Positions 35,363-44,851 are shown, counted from the first letter of the stretch. The stretch is DNA of 64,000 nucleotides from Ectothiorhodospira haloalkaliphila ATCC 51935 (GCF_000633935.1 NZ_KK214998.1:74356-138355), one strand, 5' to 3'. Numbers and translations are program-made. The notes: a model not told the origin generated them from the sequence alone.

Positions 35363-37261
35363 ATGTGCGGCATCACAGGGATCTTCGACACCCGCGAACA
35401 GCGCCCCATCGACCGGGCGCTGCTGGAACGCATGAACAAGACCCAGTTCCATCGGGGGCCGGACGAGGGCGGCATCCACGTGGAACCGGGGCTGGGTTTC
35501 GCCCACCGGCGCCTGTCCATCATCGACCTGTCCAGCGGCCAGCAACCCCTGTTCAACGAGAACGGGTCCGTGGTCGTCACCTACAACGGCGAGATCTACA
35601 ATTTCCCGGAGCTCACCGAAGAACTGAAGGCCGCCGGCCACCAGTTCCGGACCCACTGCGACACCGAGGTGATCGTCCACGCCTGGGAGCAATGGGGCGA
35701 GGCCTGCGTGAAACGCTTCCGGGGCATGTTTGCCTTTGCCGTGTGGGACCGGAACGTGGACACGCTGTTCATCGCGCGGGACCGTCTGGGCATCAAGCCT
35801 GTCTACTACGCCATCAGGCCCGACGGCATACTCACCTTCGCCTCCGAGCTCAAGGCTCTGATGGCCGATCCGGATCTGCCCCGTGCCCTGGATCCCCAGG
35901 CCGTGGACGACTACTTTGCCTATGGCTACGTCCCCGAGCCGCGCACCATCTACGACGCCGTTCATAAACTCCCCCCAGGGCACACCCTGTCTATCCACCG
36001 CGGCCTGCGGGTGCCCGAACCGCGCATCTACTGGGACGTGCCGTTCCGGGATACGGGCCCCATGAGCGAGGCAGAGGCCATGGAAGGGCTGGAGGAACGC
36101 CTGCGCGAGGCCGTGCGTGTGCGGCTGGTGGCCGAGGTACCGCTTGGGGCCTTCCTATCCGGCGGTGTAGACTCCAGCGCCGTGGTGGCCATGATGGCCG
36201 GTCTGTCATCCGATCCGGTCAAGACCTGCTCCATCGCCTTCAGCGACCCGGCCTATGATGAATCCGCCCACGCTGCCCAGGTGGCGCAGCGTTTCGGCAC
36301 CAGTCACCAGGTGCGTCAGGTGGATCCAGACGATTTTGGACTACTGGATCGCCTGGCCGAGTTGTACGACGAACCCTATGCCGACAGCTCAGCCTTGCCC
36401 ACCTACCGTGTGTGCGAGTTGGCCCGGGAGCAGGTAACCGTGGCCCTGTCCGGCGACGGCGGCGATGAAACCCTGGCCGGCTACCGGCGCTACAGGTTCC
36501 ACATGCAGGAGGAACGTCTGCGCTCCATGATGCCCCTGGGTCTGCGCCGCCCCCTGTTTGGCGCCATGGCGCACCTCTACCCCAAGGCCGATTGGGCACC
36601 CCGCATGTTCCGGGCCAAGGCCACCTTCCAGGCCCTGGCCCGGGATGCTGTGCAGGGTTATTTCAACAATAACGCGATCATCCGCGACGAGCAGCGGCAG
36701 CGCCTGTACAGCGAATCCTTCCGCCGCAGCCTGCAGGGTTATCATCCCGTGGAGGTCCTGCGCTACCACGCCCAGCGCTCCCCTACGGATCACCCCCTAT
36801 CCTTGGTGCAGTACCTGGACATGAAAACCTACCTCCCCGGCGACATCCTCACCAAGGTGGACCGCGCCAGCATGGCCCACGCCCTGGAAGTGCGCGTGCC
36901 CATCCTGGATCACCCGTTGGTGGAATGGATCTCCGGCCTCTCACCGGACATGAAGCTCAAGGGCGGGGAGGGCAAGTACATCTTCAAGAAGGCCATGGAG
37001 CCGCACCTGCCCCAAGACATCCTCTACCGCCGCAAACAGGGCTTCGCCGTCCCCCTGGCCCAGTGGTTCCGTGGGCCTCTAAAACAACGCCTTCAGGAAA
37101 CCATCCTGGGCGACCGCCTCAGAGACTCCGGCATCTTCGACATGAACACCCTCCAGCACCTGGTGGATGCCCACGTGAGCGGCCAGCGGGACTACAGCGC
37201 CCCGCTGTGGAGTCTGTTCATGTTTGAGGCGTTTTTGCGGAGGAACGAGGGTGTGGGGTAA
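35363..37261 (+). CDS. Exosortase A-associated amidotransferase 1 (asparagine synthase family)
   Basis: Glutamine-dependent amidotransferase thought to amidate a carboxyl group of the polysaccharide or a precursor. It has the catalytic N-terminal Cys2 (MCGITGIFDT), a full class II glutaminase domain (FHRGPDEGG, YNGEIYNF), and a synthetase PP-loop SGGVDSS at 266-272, with YRRKQGFAVPLAQWF at the C-terminus. At 632 residues it matches the XrtA-linked family. It is separated from the upstream glycosyltransferase by 157 bp filled with repeats and is the last gene of the first block. Confidence 0.93.
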   Translation: MCGITGIFDTREQRPIDRALLERMNKTQFHRGPDEGGIHVEPGLGFAHRRLSIIDLSSGQQPLFNENGSVVVTYNGEIYNFPELTEELKAAGHQFRTHCDTEVIVHAWEQWGEACVKRFRGMFAFAVWDRNVDTLFIARDRLGIKPVYYAIRPDGILTFASELKALMADPDLPRALDPQAVDDYFAYGYVPEPRTIYDAVHKLPPGHTLSIHRGLRVPEPRIYWDVPFRDTGPMSEAEAMEGLEERLREAVRVRLVAEVPLGAFLSGGVDSSAVVAMMAGLSSDPVKTCSIAFSDPAYDESAHAAQVAQRFGTSHQVRQVDPDDFGLLDRLAELYDEPYADSSALPTYRVCELAREQVTVALSGDGGDETLAGYRRYRFHMQEERLRSMMPLGLRRPLFGAMAHLYPKADWAPRMFRAKATFQALARDAVQGYFNNNAIIRDEQRQRLYSESFRRSLQGYHPVEVLRYHAQRSPTDHPLSLVQYLDMKTYLPGDILTKVDRASMAHALEVRVPILDHPLVEWISGLSPDMKLKGGEGKYIFKKAMEPHLPQDILYRRKQGFAVPLAQWFRGPLKQRLQETILGDRLRDSGIFDMNTLQHLVDAHVSGQRDYSAPLWSLFMFEAFLRRNEGVG

Positions 37262-37333
37262 GGACCGCGCTGACTCACATTACATGAAGGCATTGTTGCG
37301 CGGTGCGCTGCGCTCGTCTGTCATGATCAAATC

Positions 37334-37399
37334 ATGCGACTAACCCTCGAATTCTACGATGGCAATGCGTATCTGCTTGATGACGAGGATTATCACTGA
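37334..37399 (+). pseudogene. higB toxin remnant (C-terminal about 20 codons)
   Basis: The short frame MRLTLEFYDGNAYLLDDEDYH matches the end of RelE/HigB-type toxins (consensus ...WRLTFEF.DG.AY..DYEDYH) and runs into higA with the usual TGATG overlap. Upstream bases do not continue the toxin sequence, so the first three quarters of the gene is missing. It is too short to make an active RNase. Confidence 0.75.
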
Positions 37400-37692
37400 T
37401 GGCTATGTACAATCCCCCCCATCCTGGCGAGTTCATCCTTGCAACCTATATGGAGCCCTTTGGGCTCAGTTGCCGGTACCTGGCAGAGCAGCTGGACGTC
37501 TCTCCATCTACTCTGAGCCGGATCCTCAAGCAGCAAAGCGGCGTCAGCCCTGAAATGGCATTGCGTTTATCGAAAGCACTTGGCCGCACACCGCAAAGCT
37601 GGCTTGCGATGCAAGATTCCTATGATCTTTGGCACGCAGGCAGGAGCATTGACCTCGATAGGGTCCACAAGGTGGAACTGATTTCCGCGTGA
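37399..37692 (+). CDS. higA: HigA-family addiction-module antitoxin (orphan)
   Basis: 97-residue helix-turn-helix protein with the HigA signature NPPHPGEF, AEQLDVSPSTLSRIL and SPEMALRLSKALGRTPQSW, ending YDLWHAGR. HigA normally neutralises HigB and represses its own operon. Here only a fragment of higB precedes it, so it is an orphan that may still act as a DNA-binding repressor or is decaying. It lies between two polysaccharide blocks, suggesting past insertion of the module. Confidence 0.9.
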   Translation: MAMYNPPHPGEFILATYMEPFGLSCRYLAEQLDVSPSTLSRILKQQSGVSPEMALRLSKALGRTPQSWLAMQDSYDLWHAGRSIDLDRVHKVELISA

Positions 37693-37801
37693 TCCGTTAT
37701 TACGTCCCGCTCTGTCCGAGGTCTTCAGTCCCACCCTCATCGATCTGCATACGGTGGAATCATGAACCGGGGCCGGGCATCCAGCCCTTCTTCCGAGACG
37801 C

Positions 37802-38323
37802 TTAACACGGACGCTTGATCTGTCCGGGCAGCCGAGTGTCCGGCAGATTGAGGCGCGTCTGAGCATCCTCGCGCAGACTGTCATAGGTGTCCATCAGCAT
37901 CAGAGCATGATCCCTGGCCAGCAGCAGGCTCGCGGCAAACTCTGCGGGGCAGGTCATGTATTCGTGAACCAGTTCGTTGCGAAGCTTCCGTGCTTCCAAC
38001 CACTCCGACGTGCTGCTCAGCACCCCAAGTCGCTCAGCCCGGTTCAGCACCTCAATCTGGCTGCCGGGAGTCTCCGCCAGTGCCCTCAGCCAACGAGGCA
38101 GCAGCTTGTCGGCGATGGTGTCCTGCATCCTGGAGAATCTCGATACAAAGGCCTCGAGCCTTTCAGCCATTTCCGGCCGATCTTCCAGTTGGCGAACCCA
38201 TTCCTCGGAGATGTTTTCGGTGTAAAGGCGTCGCCAACTGTAGGCCAGGTGATGCCCCTCTCGAGATACAATCTCCAGGGTGTGGAGAAAACGATCAACC
38301 GGTAAAAATTCCTCCCGACTCAT
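37802..38323 (-). CDS. HEPN-domain protein, probable toxin of an MNT-HEPN pair
   Basis: 173-residue helical protein. Near the C-terminal half it carries R115-NELV-H120-E-Y122, the RX4HXY motif of HEPN ribonuclease toxins such as HepT; in that family the motif Tyr is AMPylated by the partner nucleotidyltransferase. It is encoded 4 bp overlapping and downstream of an MNT gene, the standard order for this toxin-antitoxin type. The N-terminal 100 residues are not recognised in detail. Toxicity is inferred from motif and context. Confidence 0.75.
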   Translation of the reverse strand: MSREEFLPVDRFLHTLEIVSREGHHLAYSWRRLYTENISEEWVRQLEDRPEMAERLEAFVSRFSRMQDTIADKLLPRWLRALAETPGSQIEVLNRAERLGVLSSTSEWLEARKLRNELVHEYMTCPAEFAASLLLARDHALMLMDTYDSLREDAQTRLNLPDTRLPGQIKRPC

Positions 38324-38619
38324 AAAGGTATACCTGTTTTCAGCGCCCGATCATGGATCGGTTGGCGGGGTGTATTCGGGTCCAGTACCAGCACATCGAT
38401 GGGTTGGTCGCCCAGTGCCATCTGAAGCCGCGCCACCATCCGCAGGGACTGGCGCTTTCGCTCCTCCAGGGGGTGGGGGCACTGGATCAACAGGTCAATG
38501 TCCCCACCCCGCAAGGAATCATCCACCCTCGAGCCAAACAGCCACACCTGCGCCTCGGGGCCAAACAGATCCCGTGCGGTTTGCTTGATGACGCTGGTCT
38601 GCTCAGCTGACAGTCGCAT
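38320..38619 (-). CDS. Minimal nucleotidyltransferase (MNT), probable antitoxin
   Basis: 99-residue pol-beta-like nucleotidyltransferase. The motif GSRVDDSLRGGDID gives GS-x9-DxD, with a third acidic residue likely in IDVLVLD. In MNT-HEPN modules this enzyme adds AMP to the HEPN toxin and blocks it. The stop overlaps the HEPN gene start (ATGA). There are 30 bp to the end of the DAHP synthase gene, which reads the same way, so read-through transcription is possible. Confidence 0.85.
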   Translation of the reverse strand: MRLSAEQTSVIKQTARDLFGPEAQVWLFGSRVDDSLRGGDIDLLIQCPHPLEERKRQSLRMVARLQMALGDQPIDVLVLDPNTPRQPIHDRALKTGIPL

Positions 38620-38649
38620 CGGCTCACTCGAACACTGAAAGCAGGCCCC

Positions 38650-39717
38650 TCAGGCCTGCTTGCGCACCTGCCGCAGCACCTCGGCCCCTTCCCGGATCAT
38701 CTCCTCCGTGGTGGCCCAGTTCACGCAGGCATCGGTGATGGAGCAGCCATAGCGCAGCTTGGAACGATCCTCCGCCATGGGCTGATTCCCTTCCTCCAGG
38801 AAACTCTCCACCATCAGCCCGACAATGGACTGATTCCCCTCGCGGATCTGATGCATCACATCCTTCATCACCAGCGGCTGCAATTCTGGCTTCTTGGAGG
38901 AATTGGCGTGAGAGCAGTCCACCACGATGTTCTTGGGGATGCCCGCCTTCTCCAGGGCCTGCTCGGCCAAGGCTACGGAGACCGTGTCGTAATTGGGCTG
39001 GCCATTGCCGCCGCGCAGCACCAGGTGCCCGTAGCGGTTGCCCCGGGTGCGCAGGATTACCGATTGCCCATCGCTGCCGATACCCAGGAAACTATGCGGG
39101 TTGGATGCCGACAGGATGGCGTTCACCGCCACGCCCAGATCCCCATCCGTGCCGTTCTTGAAGCCCACCGGCGTGGACAGCCCCGAGGACATCTCCCGGT
39201 GGGTCTGCGACTCCGCCGTGCGGGCGCCGATGGCCGTCCAGGCGATCAGATCCCCGTAATACTGAGGCGCGATGGGGTCCAGGGCCTCGGTGGCCGCTGG
39301 CAGGCCCAGTTCGTTGATGTCCATGAGAAAGCGCCGCGCCTTGGCCATGCCCTCATCGATCCGGAAGCTGTCATCCAGATACGGGTCATTGATGAAGCCC
39401 TTCCAGCCCACGGCGGTGCGGGGCTTCTCGAAATACACGCGCATCACCAGCAGCATGGTGTCGGCCACCTCGTCCGCCAACACCTTCAGCCGCCGGGCGT
39501 AATCCAGCCCCGCCTCCGGGTCATGGATGGAGCAGGGCCCCAGCACCACAAACAGCCGCGGATCCTTGCGATCCAGGATGTCGCACAGGGCCTGGCGCCC
39601 CTGCAGCACCGTGTGCTCCGCCGCCTCGGACATGGGCAACTGGGCCTTGATCTCCCGAGGCGAGGGCATGTAGTCCACGGAGGCGATGTTGAGGTTGTCG
39701 GTCTGTGCAGTGCTCAT
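38650..39717 (-). CDS. 3-deoxy-7-phosphoheptulonate (DAHP) synthase, class I
   Basis: First enzyme of the shikimate pathway, condensing phosphoenolpyruvate and erythrose 4-phosphate. Motifs are LGPCSIHDPE, RVYFEKPRTAVGWKGF, GARTAESQTHREMSSGLSTPVGFKNGTDG (seen in consecutive pieces), and VDCSHANSSK. The 355-residue length fits the AroF/AroG/AroH type; which amino acid inhibits it cannot be assigned by eye. It is a housekeeping gene inside the polysaccharide region, on the opposite strand, and marks one of the breaks in that locus. Confidence 0.95.
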   Translation of the reverse strand: MSTAQTDNLNIASVDYMPSPREIKAQLPMSEAAEHTVLQGRQALCDILDRKDPRLFVVLGPCSIHDPEAGLDYARRLKVLADEVADTMLLVMRVYFEKPRTAVGWKGFINDPYLDDSFRIDEGMAKARRFLMDINELGLPAATEALDPIAPQYYGDLIAWTAIGARTAESQTHREMSSGLSTPVGFKNGTDGDLGVAVNAILSASNPHSFLGIGSDGQSVILRTRGNRYGHLVLRGGNGQPNYDTVSVALAEQALEKAGIPKNIVVDCSHANSSKKPELQPLVMKDVMHQIREGNQSIVGLMVESFLEEGNQPMAEDRSKLRYGCSITDACVNWATTEEMIREGAEVLRQVRKQA

Positions 39718-39880
39718 GCGGCTGTCCGGGTGATATGAATGGCAATCTCGTCAGTTTAACGCGAAAAGCAGGGGCTGTGCGTTGCGGGGTAGGGAGTGGC
39801 CGAATAGACTGGAGCCTCTGTCACAAGCTTGATCGAGGAAGGCAGGGATCAATGCCATCTATCCGGGATGATTTCGGCCC

Positions 39881-41218
39881 ATGACCCTTAAAGAGCAACT
39901 CACCCGCCATGCCCTGCTGCCGCTGCATGAACGACTGCGGGGGCGAGATACCGTTCGGGAATGGAAGCGGTTTCGCGCCAACGAAAGGCTCTCGTCCGAG
40001 GCGTTCCACCAACTGCGACTCACCAAACTGCGGCAAATGCTGCAGCACTGCGGCCATCACGTTCCCTACTACCGCGAGGTCTTCGAACGAATCGGCATGA
40101 CCGACCCTGGGCACTGCGACCTGCAGGATCTGAAGCAGCTGCCCATCCTGGAGCGCTCCACCCTGCGGGATGAGGGGCAGCGCCTGATCACCGAAGGCTG
40201 GGAACCCCGGCTCATCCGCTACAGCACCGGCGGCTCCACGGGCGAGCCCTTGGTCTTTTACACAGACAAGCATCGCGAATCCTGCCTCAACGCACAGAAA
40301 CTGCGGGCCCGCTCCTGGTTTGGCGTGCACCCGGGGGATCGACAGGTGGACTTCTGGGGCTCGCCCATCGAGATGTCCCGACAGAGCCGGCTGCGTGTGC
40401 TCAAGGACCGCTGGCTGCTCAACCAGGTGGTGCTTTCCGCATCCAACCTCACGCCCCAGCGTATCGCCGAATATCTGGAGTTCCTGGCTCGTTTCCAGCC
40501 CAGGCTGATCTACGGTTACCCCACCGTGATCTATCGCGTGGCCCAGCACCTGCTGGAGCACCCGGGTCTGCTGGGCGACTATCGCCCCCGGCTGATCGCC
40601 TGCACCTCGGAGATGCTGCTGCCGCATCTGCGCGAGGCCATCGCGGAAGCCTTTGAATGCCCCGTGGCCAATGAATATGGTGCCCGGGACGGCGGCTTGG
40701 TCGCCCATGAATGCCCTGAGGGCCATCTTCATATCATTGGGGAGCACGTGATTGTGGAGGTGGATCAACCTGATCAAGATGGCGTGGGTGATCTGTTGGT
40801 CACCAATCTGGATGGGTACGGCATGCCCTTCATCCGCTATCGCATCGGCGACCGCGGTGCCCTGGCCGACGAACCCTGTCCCTGCGGGTCGCCCCTGCCG
40901 CGTCTGCGGGAGATACAGGGTCGGGCCAATGACTTCCTGGTGGGCCGCGAGGGTCGCCTCATCCACAGCTCCACCGCCAACTACATCCTTCGTGAGATCC
41001 CCATCTTGCGCCAATACCAGCTGCGTCAGCGCCCGGATCGCAGCTTCGACCTGATCGTGGTGCCCTCCCGGCCCCTGACGGACCAGGAACAGGAACACAT
41101 TCGTGCAGGTCTGTGCCGCATTCTGGATGAATCCGTGGCGGTGCGTTTCCAGCCGGCTGAGACCATCCCACCCGAGAAATCGGGCAAATATCGTTGGGTG
41201 ATCAGTGAGGCGGCATGA
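39881..41218 (+). CDS. CapK/PaaK-like adenylate-forming enzyme
   Basis: Member of the phenylacetate-CoA ligase-like group found in capsule and exopolysaccharide loci. Adenylation motifs are visible: STGGSTGEPL (P-loop), NEYGARDGG, MPFIRYRIGDRG and a C-terminal lysine region PPEKSGKYRW. At 445 residues it is intact. It may activate a carboxylic acid for transfer to the polysaccharide or to the ACP encoded 9 kb downstream (inference; the usual exosortase-associated acyl-CoA ligase is absent). It overlaps the following deacetylase by 4 bp, so they are one unit. Confidence 0.85.
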   Translation: MTLKEQLTRHALLPLHERLRGRDTVREWKRFRANERLSSEAFHQLRLTKLRQMLQHCGHHVPYYREVFERIGMTDPGHCDLQDLKQLPILERSTLRDEGQRLITEGWEPRLIRYSTGGSTGEPLVFYTDKHRESCLNAQKLRARSWFGVHPGDRQVDFWGSPIEMSRQSRLRVLKDRWLLNQVVLSASNLTPQRIAEYLEFLARFQPRLIYGYPTVIYRVAQHLLEHPGLLGDYRPRLIACTSEMLLPHLREAIAEAFECPVANEYGARDGGLVAHECPEGHLHIIGEHVIVEVDQPDQDGVGDLLVTNLDGYGMPFIRYRIGDRGALADEPCPCGSPLPRLREIQGRANDFLVGREGRLIHSSTANYILREIPILRQYQLRQRPDRSFDLIVVPSRPLTDQEQEHIRAGLCRILDESVAVRFQPAETIPPEKSGKYRWVISEAA

Positions 41219-42231
41219 CCACCCCCCGGAACTGGCGTGGAGAAAAGCCCATGATGTCCCAAATGCTGATCGGGCCGATGCGTCCTGTGCTGCAATGGCT
41301 GGCCCCAGGCGGGTCTCGGGCGCCCCTGTCCATCCTGATCTATCACCGCGTGCTCCCCGAACCCGATCCCTTGCTGACCGGGGATCCGGATGCCGCCACC
41401 TTTCGATGGCAGATGCAGCTGGTCGCACGGCTATTCAACGTGCTGCCCTTGTCCGATGCGGTGAGGAGACTGCAAGACGGCACCTTGCCTTCCCGAGCGG
41501 CCTGTATCACTTTCGACGACGGTTATGCCGACAACCACGAAGTGGCCTTGCCGATTCTGCGTGAGCAGGGCCTGCCTGCCACCTTCTTCGTGGCCACCGG
41601 CTTTCTTGATGGCGGCATGATGTTCAATGACCGCGTGCTGGAGAGTATTCGCCGCATGCCGTCGGGTGAGCTGGATCTTGAGCATATCGGACTCGGCATG
41701 CGCAGCATCGACGGCTTGGATGAACGCAAGGCTCTGATCAAGGAGGTGATCCAGTCGGTGAAGTACCTGGAGCGTGGCGAGCGGGAGGAGAAGGTTGAAC
41801 AATTGACGGCCCAGTGCCCGCAGGCCCTGCCCGACGACCTGATGATGACCACGGCGCAACTGAAGGGCCTGGCTGCCGCCGGCATGGAGATTGGCGGGCA
41901 CACGCACAGCCATCCCATCCTGGCGCGCCTGACGGATGACCAAGCGCGGGCTGAGATCCACCAGGGCAAAGAGGCGCTGGAATCAATCCTGGGGCAACCG
42001 GTGATGATGTTTGCCTACCCCAACGGCAAGCCCGGTTCAGACTACCTGCCCAAGCACGCGGCCATGGTGCGCGAGTGCGGTTTCGATGCCGCCGTCTCCA
42101 CCACTTGGGGTGTTTCCACCCCGCACACCGATCGCTACCAGTTGGCCCGCTTCACACCCTGGGACGCCACGCCAGGTCGTTTCGGGCTCAGACTTGCGAG
42201 AAACCTTCTCAAGCGCCACCACCCTGACTGA
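41215..42231 (+). CDS. NodB-type polysaccharide deacetylase
   Basis: 338 residues: LIYHRVLPEPDP, then the metal site in ITFDDGYADN and GGHTHSHP (HxxxH form), then FAYPNGKPGSDY, the usual order for this carbohydrate esterase family. No clear signal peptide is present. It is distinct from the DUF3473 deacetylase at 29.0 kb, so the locus encodes two deacetylases. The start overlaps the CapK-like gene (ATGA). Only 56 bp separate its end from the convergent glycosyltransferase gene. Confidence 0.9.
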   Translation: MTTPRNWRGEKPMMSQMLIGPMRPVLQWLAPGGSRAPLSILIYHRVLPEPDPLLTGDPDAATFRWQMQLVARLFNVLPLSDAVRRLQDGTLPSRAACITFDDGYADNHEVALPILREQGLPATFFVATGFLDGGMMFNDRVLESIRRMPSGELDLEHIGLGMRSIDGLDERKALIKEVIQSVKYLERGEREEKVEQLTAQCPQALPDDLMMTTAQLKGLAAAGMEIGGHTHSHPILARLTDDQARAEIHQGKEALESILGQPVMMFAYPNGKPGSDYLPKHAAMVRECGFDAAVSTTWGVSTPHTDRYQLARFTPWDATPGRFGLRLARNLLKRHHPD

Positions 42232-42287
42232 CTGACTCACTCACGCCCTCTGGCCGCCACTCTGCAGGTCCCTTTATAGAGCCGCGC

Positions 42288-43532
42288 TCAATGGCTCTCA
42301 AGGTCGGGGCATGCAACGGACGCGTTCTTCGCATGGATGTCGCGGAAGATGTCGACAAGCTCCGGGATGCGTTGCTGCCATGCGTTATCACGGGCATGAC
42401 GCAGGATCACTTCGGTGTTCCACGTGGTTGTTAGTGCTTGATGCAGGGCATCCTCGAGGGCTTTGGCATCTCCGAAGGGCACCAGCACACCCACATCAGG
42501 TGAGTTGACCACTTCCGCGTTACCACCCACCCGCGTCGTGACGATCGGTAGACCACAAGCCGACGCCTCAAGGAAGACGTTGGCCCAGCCTTCGAATCGT
42601 GTGGCCAATGCAAAGACATCCCCGGCCGAATAGACGTACTTCAATTCATCGGGTGAAACCGGTCCGAGAAGATGGACCCTATCCTCAAGCTTCAGGTCCT
42701 GAATTTGCTGCCTCAGCTGTGGTTCATTGTTGCCCTCGGGGGTAGCCCCGCCCGCAATCACAAAATGCAGGTCCGGGATCCGCCTGAGCAGCGAGGGCAT
42801 GACATCGATAATGCGATGGAAGCCCTTTCGTTCTGTTAATCCACCCACCGAAACCAGCAGGCGGGCGTTGGCAGGCAACCCCCAGCGGTCGCGACTTGAC
42901 CTGCGATCCTCCGGCCCGAATCGGTCAAGATCCACCCCATTGCCCACCACTCGCACATGATCAGGCGGGTGTCCCCAGGCGATGGCATCCTGTCGTAATG
43001 AGTCGGCAACCGACAGGACAATGGATGCCCCCTTGAGCGCCTGTTGGATCTGTTTTTTTTCTAGTGGGCTGTGCTCGAAACGCCGCAGGCTTCCCCGAAG
43101 GGTGATCGTGTAAGGGTAACCCAACCAACGGCTTAGCAGTCTGGCAGCAACGCCATCCGGGTAGATGAAATGTGCGTCAATGATGTCGAAGCGGTCTTCC
43201 CGCTTCAGTTGACGCAGGACCCTCCACGATCCCAGGGCCTGAAACCATCCGTCGGTCCATTTAAAAAGGCCTGGAAACGAGAAGTAGCGTGGATGGTATA
43301 CATCAATGCCATCCTGGGTCTCATGGTGTGGCAGGCGAGGCCGGTATTCGGGTTTGAATCTTCTCAGTAATCCTTGAAAGGGAAACCACGGTGCTGGAGC
43401 CACGACAACCAGTTCCAGTTCCTGGGCGACACGGCGCATGCGCTCCCGAACGAACAAACCAAAGTTGGGCTGGCTTGTATTCGGGTAGACGTGGGTGTAA
43501 ACCACGAGTCGAGGGCGCCGCTCAGATGGCAT
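42288..43532 (-). CDS. Glycosyltransferase family 4
   Basis: GT-B enzyme of 414 residues starting at ATG 43532 after GGAGAAAGG; an upstream frame extension lies inside the neighbouring gene. Features are VVYTHVYPNTSQPNFGLFVRER (in two parts), the middle HFIYPDGVAARLL, and the donor domain GGLTERKGFHRII with ATRFEGWANVFLEASACGLPIVTT (E-x7-E type, seen in parts). It probably adds a sugar to the repeat unit. The start overlaps the preceding glycosyltransferase stop by 11 bp, so the two are co-translated. Confidence 0.88.
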   Translation of the reverse strand: MPSERRPRLVVYTHVYPNTSQPNFGLFVRERMRRVAQELELVVVAPAPWFPFQGLLRRFKPEYRPRLPHHETQDGIDVYHPRYFSFPGLFKWTDGWFQALGSWRVLRQLKREDRFDIIDAHFIYPDGVAARLLSRWLGYPYTITLRGSLRRFEHSPLEKKQIQQALKGASIVLSVADSLRQDAIAWGHPPDHVRVVGNGVDLDRFGPEDRRSSRDRWGLPANARLLVSVGGLTERKGFHRIIDVMPSLLRRIPDLHFVIAGGATPEGNNEPQLRQQIQDLKLEDRVHLLGPVSPDELKYVYSAGDVFALATRFEGWANVFLEASACGLPIVTTRVGGNAEVVNSPDVGVLVPFGDAKALEDALHQALTTTWNTEVILRHARDNAWQQRIPELVDIFRDIHAKNASVACPDLESH

Positions 43533-44739
43533 GGCCTTTCTCCAGAGCGTCCAGGGAAGCTCTATAAACGTCCTGATAACGCGCAACACTGGCGCGCCAG
43601 TTTCGTTCGACCTCAACGAAGCGTCGCCCGGAGGCTCTTACGGAATCCCACTCCGACTGCCGCCCGAGAGTTTCGATAATGGTTTCAGCGAGGGCCCGGG
43701 AGTCTCCAGCCTGGAACAGCCAACCCGTTTCGCCGTGGCGGATCAACTCTCGATGTCCACCCACATCGGATGCGACCAACAAGCGGCCCTGCGCCATGGC
43801 CTCCAGTGGCTTGAGGGGGGTGACCAGTTCCGTGAGACGCATGGATAGGCGAGGATAAACAAGCAGATCGACAAGATCGTAATACATCTGTATCTGCTCG
43901 TTGGGGATGCGGCCGGTGAAGATGACATCTTTCTCGATACCCATGCGCGCGGCCTGCTGCTTGAGGTTATCTTCCTGCGGTCCCCCTCCAACCAGCAATA
44001 TCCGTATGTCCGGTGCTTGTTGTTTGATCAGCGGATAAGCGTCGAGCAGCAGCCTTAAACCTTCATAAGCATAAAAAGATCCGATAAAACCCAGCACGCG
44101 GCAGCCTTTCAAGCCCAACGACTCTTGCAGTGCCGGATCGGCTTGGCCGCCCAATGTGAAACGGTCCGGGTCGACCGCGTTCGGGATGACTGTGACCTTT
44201 TCCGGGGGGACACCCCGGTCAATGATGTCCTTGCGTAGCCCCTCGCAAATCGTCGTGACGTGGTCGGCTCGCCTGAGCGCAAATGTTTCCAAGGCGCGGC
44301 TGAGCCGGTAGCGAAGGCCTCCTTCACGACTCGTTCCGTGATCCACGGCTGCGTCTTCCCAGAAGGCGCGAACCTCGTACACCACGGGTATGCCGAACTG
44401 TCTACCCACCCATAACGCCGGAATCGCGTTCAGAACAGGTGAATGAGCATGCAGGATATCCGGGCGTATCGTTTCGGCCAGCTGACGCAAACGCCGCCCC
44501 AGATGTTGCATCAGGCGCAATTCCCGGAGTACCGGCAGTTTGGGTAGACCGGCTGGCGTGCGATGGAAATGCAGCCCTTCCACATCCTCCTCAAGCACCC
44601 CATTCCCCGTATGTTTCGGGCTGGTGAGATGGGCCGTTTCCCAGCCAAACCGGCGCTGCTCCTTCAGAATGGCGACAGTACGAAATGTATAGCCGCTGTG
44701 ATGGGGGATGGAATGGTCAAGGATGTGTAGGATTTTCAT
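43522..44739 (-). CDS. Exosortase A-associated glycosyltransferase, GT4 type (Daro_2409-like)
   Basis: 405 residues from ATG 44739. The N-terminus MKILHILDHSIPHHSGYTFR is diagnostic of a glycosyltransferase subfamily confined to XrtA loci. Other motifs are HAHSPVLNAIPAL, YEVRAFWEDAAVD, GFIGSFYAYEGL, and the donor site LTELVTPLKPLEAMAQGRLL. It is the first gene of a leftward two-gene operon, divergent from wecB. Confidence 0.92.
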   Translation of the reverse strand: MKILHILDHSIPHHSGYTFRTVAILKEQRRFGWETAHLTSPKHTGNGVLEEDVEGLHFHRTPAGLPKLPVLRELRLMQHLGRRLRQLAETIRPDILHAHSPVLNAIPALWVGRQFGIPVVYEVRAFWEDAAVDHGTSREGGLRYRLSRALETFALRRADHVTTICEGLRKDIIDRGVPPEKVTVIPNAVDPDRFTLGGQADPALQESLGLKGCRVLGFIGSFYAYEGLRLLLDAYPLIKQQAPDIRILLVGGGPQEDNLKQQAARMGIEKDVIFTGRIPNEQIQMYYDLVDLLVYPRLSMRLTELVTPLKPLEAMAQGRLLVASDVGGHRELIRHGETGWLFQAGDSRALAETIIETLGRQSEWDSVRASGRRFVEVERNWRASVARYQDVYRASLDALEKGHAI

Positions 44740-44833
44740 GGGCTTGGATAATGGGTGTTGGGGCGCATGTACAGGACATGAAGCCCTGAGCGGCGAAAAC
44801 GGCACGTGCTTGACTGGCTCCGCAGGGAAGTGT

Positions 44834-44851
44834 GCCGGTTCTTGGACCGGC
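44834..44851. other. Short hairpin in the region between the leftward glycosyltransferases and wecB
   Basis: GCCGGT-TCTTGG-ACCGGC, a 6-bp perfect stem in the 222-bp divergent gap (44740-44961). It could be an operator or chance. No clear promoter boxes were recognised around it. Confidence 0.3.
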
